A DNA stretch of 64,000 nucleotides. Source: Prevotella sp. 885. Its GTDB lineage: Bacteria; Bacteroidota; Bacteroidia; Bacteroidales; Bacteroidaceae. The notes beneath the pieces were generated by a model. The model searched no databases and was not told the DNA's origin. It worked only from the letters and a program-made list of their open reading frames with translations. Of the stretch, positions 17,282-26,700 are shown in pieces. The DNA lies in the NCBI RefSeq assembly GCF_002265625.1, contig NZ_NOVE01000007.1:36644-100643 (forward strand), read 5' to 3'. Position numbers and translations under genes: made by a program. The stretch's first letter is position 1. Every line of letters starts with the position of its first letter.

Positions 17282-18460
17282 TTATCTGCGTTTAAAGAGA
17301 TCCTTTATGCCGTCCATATCGAAGGACAGCGTGAAACGTAGTGTCTGGTCGAGCGGGTTCGACTTTGCCGTGGCTATAACGTAACCTGCATCGAGCGAGA
17401 ATACGTTCATCTTGAATCCTGCACCCACTGTGAAGTACTTACGATTACCCTTGTTTTCCGACTCGTGATGATAACCGGCACGCAGCGCGAACTTGTCATT
17501 ATAGACGTATTCAGCACCTACGCTCCAACGTATCTCCTGCATCTCCTCTCTGAATCCGCCCGGCGCATCGCCGAAACTCTTGAAGATGCCACTGATGGAC
17601 GACAGGTCATAGTAGTCTTTCTGCTTGCGCACCTCGAAGTCTTCGTCGCTCTCATTGGCGCCCTTGATAGGCATGGTGGGGACGAGAGGCTTGTTGGCAT
17701 CGGCTGCGATGGTGAGGCGGTTGTACTCATCAATGGGAATCATCAGCGATGCACCGAGACGCAGGTTGGCAGGGATGAACTCTGAATTGTCGTCACCGCC
17801 GAAGTTGATCTTCGAACCGATGTTCGAGATATCAAGACCCAAACCGAGCTGACACTCACGCTGTCCGATATTGATGTAGTTCTGATAATATGCTGCAAGG
17901 TCAACGGCGAACGCTGATCCCGGCGATGTGTCGTCGCTATAGTCGTATGTAAGGTCGGAATAAATCCAGCGCACGGCAGCTGCAATGGAGAATTTCTCGC
18001 TAAGCATAAGCGAGTAAGCCACGTCCATCGACATCTCGTAGGGATTGATGGTCATCGAATTGTCGTTAGTAGAGCCCGAATTGGTGTAGACTTCACCGAG
18101 CGAGAAGTAACGCAATGACGCCGATACGGCTGAATAGTCGCCGATGCGGTAATATCCTGCGAGATAGGCAAGGTCCATATCGCTGACAAGCTGACGCAGC
18201 CACGGAGTATAGTTGAGCGCCACTCCTGCACGTGAGATGCAGAATGGATACTTGGCAGGGTTCCAGTACTGCGACATGACGTCAGGGTCAGTGGCGGCAC
18301 CGATGTCGCCCATACCGCCTGCCCTTGCGTCAGGCGCTATCGACTGTGACGTCACGGAAGCGTTTTCCGGACGGAACATATCCTTCTTTTCGTCGGCTAT
18401 AGATGGCAATGCCATCAAGGCTAATAGCGAAATGGCCGCGAGTCTTATGTCTTGCTTCAT
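17282..18460 (-). CDS. porV: Type IX secretion outer-membrane protein PorV (LptO)
   Basis: A 392-residue outer-membrane beta-barrel of the FadL-like PorV family: signal peptide (~1-22), then SQSIAPDARAGGMGDIGAATDPD, typical of PorV, and repeated barrel strands ending in a basic tail. PorV carries T9SS cargo from the translocon to the attachment complex and is needed for the PorU protease. Genes porU and ispF flank it with gaps of 46 and 5 bp, which suggests a single transcript. Confidence 0.92.
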   Translation of the reverse strand: MKQDIRLAAISLLALMALPSIADEKKDMFRPENASVTSQSIAPDARAGGMGDIGAATDPDVMSQYWNPAKYPFCISRAGVALNYTPWLRQLVSDMDLAYLAGYYRIGDYSAVSASLRYFSLGEVYTNSGSTNDNSMTINPYEMSMDVAYSLMLSEKFSIAAAVRWIYSDLTYDYSDDTSPGSAFAVDLAAYYQNYINIGQRECQLGLGLDISNIGSKINFGGDDNSEFIPANLRLGASLMIPIDEYNRLTIAADANKPLVPTMPIKGANESDEDFEVRKQKDYYDLSSISGIFKSFGDAPGGFREEMQEIRWSVGAEYVYNDKFALRAGYHHESENKGNRKYFTVGAGFKMNVFSLDAGYVIATAKSNPLDQTLRFTLSFDMDGIKDLFKRR

Positions 18461-18506
18461 TCTTATTTTAGTCTTTCTTGTTTTATTATTAAAACGTTCT
18501 TATGTG

Positions 18507-21500
18507 TTATTTATTGCCTATCACAACAAGTTTCTTGGCTTTCGACGTTGTTGTGGCTCCGTCTGCGGTGAGCAGAACGCGATAAAGATAGACACCGGTC
18601 TGGAGCTTTGCGCCTCCGTCGAGGTCCAGATTCCAGTTCATCGTGTAGAGCGAACCGTTGCTTGCGCCGCTTTCCTGTCGTCTTAGGAGCAGTCGGCCGC
18701 TCATGTCGAACACCTCAAGCGTCACGCTGACATCGCTTCCGTTGCGGTCATGCGCAATGATGAAGGTGGTGTTGTCACGTGCAGGATTGTCGGTACAGCT
18801 GACGGAGAACGACGGCTTGACGCCTTTCTTCACTTCAAACTGCAGCTCTGACGTCGTGACGTTGTTGAGAATGTCCCACACGCGGAACTTCAGACTGTGC
18901 TTTCCTACCGCGAGTTCGGGGATTACGTAGTAAGTGGTGCCTGACGTGTACGAACCGAAATCGAAGCTGAAGTTGTCGTTCAGCGTGTATGTCTGTGTCT
19001 GCTTGCCGTCGATGATGAGCAGCATGTCGTGTCCGATTCCCGAACCAGAGACGTTGATGCCGTCCTTGTCATTTATCTCCGCCACGAAGTAAGGCGTGGG
19101 ATTGACGGCTCCTCCGTTTACGAAGGAAGGCGAATTGAGATAGCAATATACTGACGGTCCCACGGAGTCGTTGGCTGCAATGTCGCTACCGCCAATCACC
19201 ACGTTCTCCGAATAGCCGTTGGCAATGAGGGTGCGGTCGTCGTTGATGGCAAACGCATTGATGAGTCCGGTCTCGCCGGAATAGTTGATGTCCTTCGGCA
19301 CGGCGAAGGTTATCTGGAATCGTCCGTCCTTAACGACGTTGTCGCCGGAGAATATCTTCTTCGTGCGGTCGGTGTATGTGAACGGTCCTACATAGTCTTT
19401 CTCTGAAGCAGTATTGCCTCGTGTCACGATTTTCTCAAGGTTGTCGCGAACCGTGAGGCTCACCATGCCGCTGAAATCGTCATTATCGACAATATGTCCT
19501 GTGACCGTTATCACCTGTCCTGCCTTTATATGCGCATTCTTTCCGTCCGTGACATCCACCCCAGCGATGGAGTCGATTGCCACTTGCGCGGTCGGCAAGT
19601 TGAGTCGCATGGCAGGATCGCCGAACAGCGAGTACTGTAGCGAGTTCTTCGCAAAGCCCGAATCCGAATTCATATTCTTGGCTCTTCTTTGGGCTTCGCC
19701 GATGGTAATGGGGCGTCCGTCGTCCTCATAGGTGAGCACGTGCTTCATAAACGCGAGGTTAAGGCGGGTGTTCTGGCTGGCATATACGGTACGTGTGGTG
19801 CCGTAAAACGCCACTGCTCCACCCTTCTCGTTCAGCACAGCCATCTCGCCGATGGTTTCGTCCACGCCGTCGAAAGGCATGATGTCGCACGACGCAGTCA
19901 CCCAAAGCGGCAGATTGGTGTTGGTGAACGACTTGAAGTCGTTGATGCGCAGAACCTTCTCGTGCGATATCTGAATCTCCGAACCGTGTCCGGCATAGTT
20001 CATGATGAGCGCTCCCTGCTCCTGCTGCGCCTTTACAAGCTTCGTAACTTCAGGATATGAATTGCCTGACGCAGTGGTCTCACGGGTGTACGAGTCCCAC
20101 ATAACCTTCTTGACATAGAATCCTGGATGGACTGATATAATCTGGTCAGCCACTCTATTGGCGTCTTCCATGTGCTGATTGCTGTCGCCGTCGTCACCCA
20201 TAACCATTATGGTATTCTGCCATGCGCCACCATTCTGATTTGCCTCGTACGCCATCATCTTGTCAATCATCACCTTCGCTTCCTCCACAGTATTGACGGG
20301 GAAGCGTCCTACAGCCACGTCCAGCTTGTCTTTGGAAAGCGGCTCCGATCCTTCTCCGTCGTCAAGCATACATGAGAAGCCGTCGTCCATATAGCAAGTC
20401 ACCTTATTGAGTGAGTTCTCGCTTTCGAAGACGAGGAGGTGGTCGTCGGGATTAAGGCTGCGACAGGCAGGCGTAAGCATACGGTTGTCCCAGACACTGT
20501 TGCCGAAGAGCACCAAATAACGCGGCTGGTCGGCTGCGGTGGTGGCGCGGTCGTAGAGCATCTTCAGATAACGGCGGTACGCCGACACGTCCGGTGTGCC
20601 GCTGCTGAACTCGTTGTAAAGCTCGTCGGCTGGCACAATGTTCACTCTCAACGAGTCTTTCTGCTCACGGTAAGCCTTCAGCCTCTCTGCCTGCGGACGG
20701 AGCTTCTGCGATGTGGGGATGATAATCACCATATCTGCCTGCGGATCGGCATGATGGTCCTGATTGGTTATGCGATATACATATTGTGGTGTGGGGATGT
20801 TTGCTGCTCTCAAATCTGGAGCCGGCAGGGGATTGTCGTAAGCCAACGAAACGTAATCGAGGCGCATCGGCGACGATGACGACTGTGCGGAAAGTACGGT
20901 TAACTTGACGATATTCTTCTCATTGGAGAGGTTTTTCACCTTATATATGGCAGCTACTTCGGCACCGAAATCATAGTCTGAGTTGCTGATTTTCGGCGAA
21001 ATCGTGCCAACGATGGAGTCGTTGAATGCCACCTCCACCCTGCAGCCTGTCTTCGTCGACACGTTCACGGAAAGCACAGCCTGACGCGCGTTGGGGTTGG
21101 CGGCAAGCTCTGCCGTGTAAGTGCCACCCACAGCGACGGCTGTAGGGTCGTAAAGATTTCGTCCGCCTGAATACCAGGCATGTCCGTCCTTCTCGTAAAG
21201 GTCGTGATAATAATAAGGTGAGGGATAGAACGAGGACACGAAGGCTGCCGAATCCACCTTCAACGGATCGCTGTCACTCTCCGTAAGGAAGTAATATCCA
21301 TAGTCAGAAAAATAGTTGCGGGTGCGGCGTTCCGACTTGTTGTTCTCCCACGAAACGGGGCCGAGGGCATAAAAAAGGCGCTTTCCGCCAACGTCGCACG
21401 TTGCCACTTCCTTGAGGTCGTCTTTCTCAATGAGGTCTGAGGGTATGAGCACCTCGCTGTGAAGATTGCCTCCATATCCGTAAATCTTCACCTTGGAGGG

Positions 21501-22043
21501 ATTGGAGAATCCTGCCTGACGGATGAGCGACTCCGTAATCTGATAAACTCCGGTGGACGGCACGCGTATCTTTGCCCAGTTGCCCTTGCGCAGGACGCTG
21601 TGTGCAGCGTAGCGCTTGGCTGGCGCAATGATGTCCGCTCCTCCCGTAGACGAAGCCTTTGCCTCACGACGGAGCATGAAGCTGGTGAGCACCTGATACT
21701 TTCCGTCACGGAAAACCACGGGGCTGAACGACGTATAGAGCGACGGAATCTTGCGGTCGTACGACACCGCAGTATGCAGACTGGGCATCTCGCCGGGCTT
21801 CACCGCGTTATGACGAAGATAGTCGGCGGCTTCCTGCGCAGTCATGTCCCTGAACTCGGGATACACAATGCTGACCACATACGATGAGTCGCGCCACGCT
21901 CCGTCAAGGGGCGTGGTCTGCGTGTAGGACGGGACGCTCACCGAGTCAATCCGTAGCTGCTCGTCAGTAAGATGTATGAACTGCTGCGACATGGCGTGCA
22001 TGGCTGTCATGACCAGCGTAATCAGCATTATGGCTTTGCGCAT
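18507..22043 (-). CDS. porU: Type IX secretion sortase PorU
   Basis: Surface cysteine protease that removes the C-terminal signal of T9SS cargo and attaches the protein to A-LPS. The 1178-residue protein has a signal peptide, a long N-terminal beta region, and a gingipain-type C25 domain with the catalytic His in NYAGHGSE (H686) and Cys in VTASCD (C719). It carries its own T9SS-type C-terminal domain (DMSGRLLLRRQ ... GVYLYRVLL), which in PorU is retained. The window contains at least three likely substrates (33305-35125, 35144-36559 and 58365-62900). Confidence 0.93.
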   Translation of the reverse strand: MRKAIMLITLVMTAMHAMSQQFIHLTDEQLRIDSVSVPSYTQTTPLDGAWRDSSYVVSIVYPEFRDMTAQEAADYLRHNAVKPGEMPSLHTAVSYDRKIPSLYTSFSPVVFRDGKYQVLTSFMLRREAKASSTGGADIIAPAKRYAAHSVLRKGNWAKIRVPSTGVYQITESLIRQAGFSNPSKVKIYGYGGNLHSEVLIPSDLIEKDDLKEVATCDVGGKRLFYALGPVSWENNKSERRTRNYFSDYGYYFLTESDSDPLKVDSAAFVSSFYPSPYYYHDLYEKDGHAWYSGGRNLYDPTAVAVGGTYTAELAANPNARQAVLSVNVSTKTGCRVEVAFNDSIVGTISPKISNSDYDFGAEVAAIYKVKNLSNEKNIVKLTVLSAQSSSSPMRLDYVSLAYDNPLPAPDLRAANIPTPQYVYRITNQDHHADPQADMVIIIPTSQKLRPQAERLKAYREQKDSLRVNIVPADELYNEFSSGTPDVSAYRRYLKMLYDRATTAADQPRYLVLFGNSVWDNRMLTPACRSLNPDDHLLVFESENSLNKVTCYMDDGFSCMLDDGEGSEPLSKDKLDVAVGRFPVNTVEEAKVMIDKMMAYEANQNGGAWQNTIMVMGDDGDSNQHMEDANRVADQIISVHPGFYVKKVMWDSYTRETTASGNSYPEVTKLVKAQQEQGALIMNYAGHGSEIQISHEKVLRINDFKSFTNTNLPLWVTASCDIMPFDGVDETIGEMAVLNEKGGAVAFYGTTRTVYASQNTRLNLAFMKHVLTYEDDGRPITIGEAQRRAKNMNSDSGFAKNSLQYSLFGDPAMRLNLPTAQVAIDSIAGVDVTDGKNAHIKAGQVITVTGHIVDNDDFSGMVSLTVRDNLEKIVTRGNTASEKDYVGPFTYTDRTKKIFSGDNVVKDGRFQITFAVPKDINYSGETGLINAFAINDDRTLIANGYSENVVIGGSDIAANDSVGPSVYCYLNSPSFVNGGAVNPTPYFVAEINDKDGINVSGSGIGHDMLLIIDGKQTQTYTLNDNFSFDFGSYTSGTTYYVIPELAVGKHSLKFRVWDILNNVTTSELQFEVKKGVKPSFSVSCTDNPARDNTTFIIAHDRNGSDVSVTLEVFDMSGRLLLRRQESGASNGSLYTMNWNLDLDGGAKLQTGVYLYRVLLTADGATTTSKAKKLVVIGNK

Positions 22044-22093
22044 AGTAGTGTGTTTCGTTTTGTTCTGATAAAAATAAGAATTGTGGCGGAGCG

Positions 22094-22711
22094 TTACTTG
22101 CAGTTGAACTGCAGCACCTTACGGTCCTCAACGTAGCCTTCCAGCTTATCGTCAATATGGACCGGACCCACTCCTGCCGGCGTTCCTGTATAGAGGATGT
22201 CGCCCGTCTTGAGCGTGAAGTACTGTGAGATGTAGGCGATAAGCTCGTCCACCTTGTAGAGCATGTCCGACGTACATCCCTCCTGCACCGTCTTTCCGTT
22301 TATGTCCAGATGGAAATGTATAGCTTGGATGTCGCGGAATTTCTCCACCGGCACCCACTCGCCGATGGCGGCAGCTCCGTCGAATCCCTTGCAAAGGTCC
22401 CAGGGCTTGCCTTCCTCGCGCAGCTTCTGCTGCAGCTCGCGCGCCGTAAAGTCGATGCCAACGGTGACGGCGTCGTAATAACGATGTGCGAATCGCTGCG
22501 GGATGGTCTTTCCCAACTTCGATATTCTCACCACCAATTCGGTCTCATAGTCGATGCGTCCGAGGTGGTCAGGGATGAAGAAGGGCTTGTGGTCCTTAAG
22601 CAGAGCCGAGTCCGCCTTGAGGAAAATCACAGGACTCTCCGGTTTATATAACGCTCCATGTAGCTCTTTATTGTGTTCGAGGTAGTTCATACCTACAGCA
22701 AAAATCTTCAT
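22094..22711 (-). CDS. Fumarylacetoacetate hydrolase-family protein
   Basis: A 205-residue protein of the FAH/YcgM fold: KIFAVGMNYLEH at the start, then PVIFLKADSALL, RIDYETELVVRI with metal-binding Glu, and DILYTGTPAGVGPV near the end. Small FAH-fold proteins act as acylpyruvate hydrolases or oxaloacetate decarboxylases/tautomerases; the substrate here is not determined. It is the first gene of the run leading into porU. Confidence 0.85.
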   Translation of the reverse strand: MKIFAVGMNYLEHNKELHGALYKPESPVIFLKADSALLKDHKPFFIPDHLGRIDYETELVVRISKLGKTIPQRFAHRYYDAVTVGIDFTARELQQKLREEGKPWDLCKGFDGAAAIGEWVPVEKFRDIQAIHFHLDINGKTVQEGCTSDMLYKVDELIAYISQYFTLKTGDILYTGTPAGVGPVHIDDKLEGYVEDRKVLQFNCK

Positions 22712-22750
22712 TTCTTCTTTCAGTAATCGGTTGTACAGGATGTATTTAAA

Positions 22751-22786
22751 GAAAAAGCCGTGAAAGAGTTTCCACTCCTCACGGCT
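22751..22786 (-). terminator. Terminator of the rplM-rpsI-rpsB-tsf operon
   Basis: AGCCGTGA (22756-22763) pairs with TCACGGCT (22779-22786); on the minus strand the stem is followed by TTTTTC. Confidence 0.8.
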
Positions 22787-22816
22787 CGTATAATGGTTTG
22801 TGTGTAATTACGCGAA

Positions 22817-23812
22817 TTACTCAGCAGCGAGAGTGAAGCGCTTGTAAGCAACGATCTTCAGCTCCTTGTCCTGCTTCTTGAGGTAGTCAGCAACGCTCTG
22901 CTTGTCGCCGTCGCCGAACTGGAACTCCTGGCAAACGAGGCAGTTCTCCTTGAGGAACTTGCCTACACGACCCTTAGCGATGTTCTGGATCATGTTCTCG
23001 TTGAGGTTAGCAGCCTTCTCTGCAGAGACAGTCTCCTTGATCTCGCGGAACTTGGCAACGTCCTCAGCTGTGATCCAGCCCTTGCCCTGGTTTGACTCGA
23101 TGTGATCCTCAGAGTCGAAGTGGTTAGGATTGAGACCAGCCTTCTTAAGAGCCACCTCAACTGCCTTCTCTACCTGCTCCTCCTTAGTCTTCTGAACAGC
23201 AACCTTGTACTCCTCTTCCTTAACTGACTCAGGAACTGAAGCCTCATCGAGAGCGATAGGCTTCATAGCAGCCACCTGCATAGCTACCTTGTGACCTGCG
23301 TCCTGATTGTTCTGGTTGAGCTGTACCATTGTGCAGAGAGTGTGCTTGCCCATGTGGTCATAAACCTCGATGTTCTCACCCTCGAGTACCTCATAGCCGT
23401 CGAGCTCCATCTTCTCGCCAGTGATGCCAGAGCGCTGTGTAACAGCAGCCTGAACGTCACCCTCACCGAGCTTGAGAGCCTTCACCTCGTCGAGAGTGTG
23501 GCACTTTGCAGCGATGGCAGCGTCGAGAATGTCAGATGTAAGCTTAACGAAGTCAGCACCGTTAGCAACGAAGTCGGTCTCGCACTTGAGAGCGATCATG
23601 GCTGCAAAGCCGTCAACGTTCTTAACGAGAACACAACCGTTAGATGTCTCGCGGTCAGAACGCTTAGCAGCGATAGCGAGTCCACGCTCACGGAGCAACT
23701 CCTTTGCCTTATCGAAATCACCTTCTGCCTCAGTGAGGGCCTTCTTTACGTCTGCAAGACCAGCACCAGTCATGGCACGAAGTTTCTTGATGTCTTCAAT
23801 TGAAATAGCCAT
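22817..23812 (-). CDS. tsf: Elongation factor Ts
   Basis: Nucleotide exchange factor for EF-Tu. The 331-residue protein is longer than E. coli EF-Ts, as usual in Bacteroidetes. It starts with IKKLRAMTGAGLADVKKAL, the conserved N-terminal domain, and has the core TDFVANGADFVKL. The last ~30 residues (VADYLKKQDKELKIV) are the C-terminal module. Last gene of the ribosomal operon, with a T/A-rich heptamer-like stretch just upstream (~23818-23850). Confidence 0.97.
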   Translation of the reverse strand: MAISIEDIKKLRAMTGAGLADVKKALTEAEGDFDKAKELLRERGLAIAAKRSDRETSNGCVLVKNVDGFAAMIALKCETDFVANGADFVKLTSDILDAAIAAKCHTLDEVKALKLGEGDVQAAVTQRSGITGEKMELDGYEVLEGENIEVYDHMGKHTLCTMVQLNQNNQDAGHKVAMQVAAMKPIALDEASVPESVKEEEYKVAVQKTKEEQVEKAVEVALKKAGLNPNHFDSEDHIESNQGKGWITAEDVAKFREIKETVSAEKAANLNENMIQNIAKGRVGKFLKENCLVCQEFQFGDGDKQSVADYLKKQDKELKIVAYKRFTLAAE

Positions 23813-23907
23813 TTTGTTAATTTATTATTTAGTAATTAATATTTATTATCTGTTGGGGTCGGGTCTTCGCGCTGACATCCTTGGGGAATAACGCCTTTAA
23901 CCCAAAA

Positions 23908-23961
23908 ATCGGAAATTCTCCATTCTAAAACCTTGGATTTACGAATTAAAGAATTTCCGAT
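23908..23961 (-). terminator. Hairpin in the rpsB-tsf gap (attenuator or terminator)
   Basis: ATCGGAAATTCT and AGAATTTCCGAT form a 12-bp stem with a ~30-base loop. On the minus strand it is followed by TTTTTGGG. It could reduce read-through from rpsB into tsf or be a leader structure for tsf. Confidence 0.5.
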
Positions 23962-23982
23962 CTTTATATTATTTATGTAAGA

Positions 23983-24768
23983 TTACTCTGCGTTCTCAGC
24001 AGGAGTCTCCTCCTTGCGAGCCTTACGGGGAGCCTTGCCCTCCTTCTGCTCAGCAGCTGCCTTCTCGTCAGCCTTCTCTACCTTGCGCTCCTCAAGACCC
24101 TCTGCGATAGCACCGCAGCAAGCTGAGAGGATAACGTCGATAGAATCCTTAGCGTCGTCGTTAGCCGGGATGATGTAGTCGAGGTTGCGGGGATCAGAGT
24201 TGGTGTCCACCATAGCAAACACAGGGATACCGAGGCGGTTAGCCTCCTTCACTGCGATGTTCTCCTTCATCACGTCGACAACGAACAAAGCGCTCGGAAG
24301 GCGAGTCAAGTCAGCGATAGAACCGAGGTTCTTCTCCAGCTTAGCGCGCTGACGTGTCACCTGCAGAAGCTCACGCTTAGAGAGCTTTGAGAATGTTCCG
24401 TCGTTCATGAGCTTGTCGATGTTCGCCATTTTCTTAACAGCCTTGCGGATTGTCGGGAAGTTGGTGAGCATACCGCCCGGCCAACGCTCGATAACGTAAG
24501 GCATGTTTACGCTCGCTGCCTTCTCAGCAACGATGTCCTTAGCTTGTTTTTTAGTAGCGACGAACAGGATCTTCTTGCCTGACTTTGCAATCTGCTTGAG
24601 AGCCTCAGCAGCCTCGTCAACCTTGGCTACGGTCTTGTGCAGATCGATGATATGAATGCCGTTGCGCTCCATGAAGATGTAAGGAGCCATTGCGGGATTC
24701 CACTTACGACGGAGGTGGCCAAAGTGACAGCCTGCCTCTAACAACTGGTCAAAATTAGTTCTTGACAT
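23983..24768 (-). CDS. rpsB: 30S ribosomal protein S2
   Basis: A 261-residue S2 protein with the standard start (FDQLLEAGCHFGHLRRKWNP), the RWPGGMLTNF block and the VDTNSDP motif. The last ~30 residues are a Lys/Glu/Ala-rich tail. It precedes tsf, the usual order, with a 170-bp gap holding a hairpin. Confidence 0.98.
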   Translation of the reverse strand: MSRTNFDQLLEAGCHFGHLRRKWNPAMAPYIFMERNGIHIIDLHKTVAKVDEAAEALKQIAKSGKKILFVATKKQAKDIVAEKAASVNMPYVIERWPGGMLTNFPTIRKAVKKMANIDKLMNDGTFSKLSKRELLQVTRQRAKLEKNLGSIADLTRLPSALFVVDVMKENIAVKEANRLGIPVFAMVDTNSDPRNLDYIIPANDDAKDSIDVILSACCGAIAEGLEERKVEKADEKAAAEQKEGKAPRKARKEETPAENAE

Positions 24769-24937
24769 TTCTTTGTTCTGATTAATTTGTTTACTTTCCT
24801 TTTAGTTGAATTGAACCAGCCCATGAGTAACGAATTGTGAACGACACTCTTCGGTCTTATGGGTTTGGATGCTAAACTTCGGGTCTGAGCTTCAAGCCAC
24901 ACATATATAATAATGTGTGTCAGCCAGTGTCCGAATA

Positions 24938-25324
24938 TTAACGCTTGCTGAACTGGAAGCGACGGCGTGCCTTCGGCTGACCCGGCTTCTTACGCTCAAC
25001 CTCACGAGAGTCGCGAGTGAGGAAGCCCTGTGCCTTGAGAGCCTTCTTGTCTTCTGCGTCAACCTTTACGAGCGCACGGGCGATAGCGAGGCGGAGAGCC
25101 TGGCTCTGACCTGTAAAGCCGCCACCGTCGAGGTTGCACTTGATATCATATTTCTCTTCCGCACCGAGCAGGAGCAGCGGCTGCTTAACCACGTACTGCA
25201 GGATTGCTGATGGGAAGTACTTAGCGAGTTCTACCTTGTTGATTGTGATCTTACCGGTGCCCTCTGTGAGATATACACGAGCTACGGCACTCTTACGGCG
25301 ACCAATTGCATTAATCATTTCCAT
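24938..25324 (-). CDS. rpsI: 30S ribosomal protein S9
   Basis: A 128-residue S9 with the start IGRRKSAVARVYL and the basic C-terminal tail KARRRFQFSKR that reaches into the P site. It starts 9 bp after rplM, forming the classic L13-S9 pair. A 169-bp gap with possible leader structure separates it from rpsB. Confidence 0.98.
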   Translation of the reverse strand: MEMINAIGRRKSAVARVYLTEGTGKITINKVELAKYFPSAILQYVVKQPLLLLGAEEKYDIKCNLDGGGFTGQSQALRLAIARALVKVDAEDKKALKAQGFLTRDSREVERKKPGQPKARRRFQFSKR

Positions 25325-25333
25325 CTTCTTGCT

Positions 25334-25795
25334 TTATTTATACTGGTTAATATCGATAGCCTTCGGCTGCTGTGCCTCGTGCTTGTGCTCTGTACCGTCA
25401 TATACATAGAGGTTGTCGATAAGACGACGACCGAGCGGGCCCTTGGGGAGCATGCCCTTTACAGCGTGACGGATGATCTTGTCCATGCCGTCCGGACGCT
25501 TGCGAAGCTCAGCGGGAGTATTGAAGCGCTGTCCACCAGGATAGCCAGTATAACGTGTGTAGACCTTGTCTGTCTCCTTCTTACCGGTGAAGACAGCCTT
25601 AGCTGCGTTGATGATGATAACGTTGTCTCCACAGTCTACGTGAGGAGTGAAGTTGGGCTTGTACTTTCCGCGGATGAGCTTTGCTACCTTAGAGCAGAGA
25701 CGACCTACTACCTGGTCTGTGGCATCGATTACCACCCACTCCTTCTTAGCTGTTTCCTTGTTAGCGGAAATAGTCTTGTAACTTAAAGTGTTCAT
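25334..25795 (-). CDS. rplM: 50S ribosomal protein L13
   Basis: A 153-residue L13 with WVVIDATDQVVGRL, the GDNVIIINA block and KGMLPKGPLGR. First gene of the rplM-rpsI-rpsB-tsf run, preceded by a ~140-nt leader. Confidence 0.98.
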   Translation of the reverse strand: MNTLSYKTISANKETAKKEWVVIDATDQVVGRLCSKVAKLIRGKYKPNFTPHVDCGDNVIIINAAKAVFTGKKETDKVYTRYTGYPGGQRFNTPAELRKRPDGMDKIIRHAVKGMLPKGPLGRRLIDNLYVYDGTEHKHEAQQPKAIDINQYK

Positions 25796-25942
25796 TGTTT
25801 AATTTAAAAATTACTACTAAAAAACGTTTCTTCTTTTTTGCACGAGCGATTCACTAACCACGCCGCTTGGCCTATTCTTTAGCGAACGCTATTAACACCC
25901 TCATGCAGGGGACTCTAAGTGTATCCCCGAATAATCGGTCCG
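25796..25942 (-). other. Long 5' leader of the rplM operon, possible autoregulatory RNA
   Basis: Between the promoter and rplM lie about 140 nt without a gene. Short inverted repeats are visible on the minus strand (for example GGGGATAC/GAGTCCCC-like and GCGTTCGCTAAAG/TTAGTGAATCGC-like segments). A leader of this length before L13 suggests feedback control by a ribosomal protein, but I cannot fold it reliably. Confidence 0.4.
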
Positions 25943-25972
25943 CAAAATTACTCATTATTTATTATATACAAA
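25943..25972 (-). promoter_or_regulatory. Promoter of the rplM ribosomal operon
   Basis: On the minus strand TTTG (25972-25969), 18 bp, then TAATTTTG (25950-25943), close to the Bacteroidetes primary-sigma consensus. Confidence 0.65.
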
Positions 25973-26080
25973 AACAAGACAGCTCACAAAGCGTAACATT
26001 TAAAGTTATTTAACTTTCGATATGTATTTGGTAACCACTCAGCACATGTTCTTCATGTCTAATAACATATTTATATAATG

Positions 26081-26345
26081 AAACCCACTGCAAGCTCGTC
26101 ACCTTTGTGACCTCATACCGCCACTTTAGTTATCCGAAACCGCCACTTTTGTTACCTCACACCGAACGATATGAATGCTTATATCGAACGATGTGAATGC
26201 TTATATCGAACGATGTGAATGCTTATATCGAACGATGTGAATGCTTATATCGAACGATGTGAATGCTCATATCGAACGAAATGGGACAACATTGAAAATT
26301 GAATGATGTCATAAAAGTAGCGGTTTTGTAAGAGAATAGGGCTTA
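26081..26345. repeat. Mosaic intergenic element, copy 2 (inverted), with tandem 22-bp units
   Basis: Five full units start at 26163, 26185, 26207, 26229 and 26251 plus a partial at 26273, with core CGAACGATGTGAATGCTTA, the reverse complement of copy 1 near 7.6 kb. The two preceding 22-bp blocks (from 26119 and 26141) are a different sequence, ACCGCCACTTT-based, but keep the same 22-bp step. Flanking blocks AAACCCACTGCAAGCT (26083) and the CTCTTACAAAACCG-type segment (about 26322-26340, inverted) also match copy 1. The rest of 25973-26080 holds nothing I recognise. Confidence 0.85.
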
Positions 26346-26392
26346 TATCACGAAAAAAACACGCTACGAAACAAAAAAAATCACGTTTTTGC

Positions 26393-26422
26393 TTTGTAAT
26401 TCAAAAATTATTACTACCTTTG
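26393..26422 (+). promoter_or_regulatory. Promoter of tRNA-Tyr
   Basis: TTTG at 26393-26396, 18 bp, TACCTTTG at 26415-26422; the tRNA begins 20 bp downstream. Confidence 0.7.
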
Positions 26423-26442
26423 CACTCGCTTTAAAAAAGCAA

Positions 26443-26524
26443 GGGTGGTTACCAGAGTGGCCAAATGGGGCAGACTGTAAATCTGCTGGCTATGCCTTCG
26501 GTGGTTCGAATCCATCACCACCCA
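26443..26524 (+). tRNA. tRNA-Tyr (anticodon GTA)
   Basis: The acceptor stem GGGTGGT (26443-26449) pairs with ACCACCC (26517-26523), with discriminator A at 26524. The anticodon arm is CAGACTGTAAATCTG with anticodon GTA, and GGTTCGAATCC forms the T-loop. A long variable arm makes it a class II tRNA, as expected for bacterial tRNA-Tyr. CCA is not encoded. Confidence 0.95.
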
Positions 26525-26539
26525 CCTCATAATGCTTTT

Positions 26540-26577
26540 AAAGGCGCGTCACGAGTGATTGTGGCGCGCCTTTTTTT
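26540..26577 (+). terminator. Terminator of tRNA-Tyr
   Basis: Stem AAAGGCGCGTCAC / GTGGCGCGCCTTT with one wobble pair, followed by seven T. Confidence 0.9.
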
Positions 26578-26700
26578 ATCTCCTTTCTGCAAGTCAACGG
26601 ATAAAATAAATAAAAAACGTTTAATAAGAACGCGCGGAAGCAGGATTGCAGAAAAAAAGAGGTATCTTTGCACCATATAGTACTATTTCTTATTTCTTAT

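Noticed and set aside
26163..26282. CRISPR array or second CRISPR locus
   Set aside because: Same reason: contiguous tandem units without spacers.
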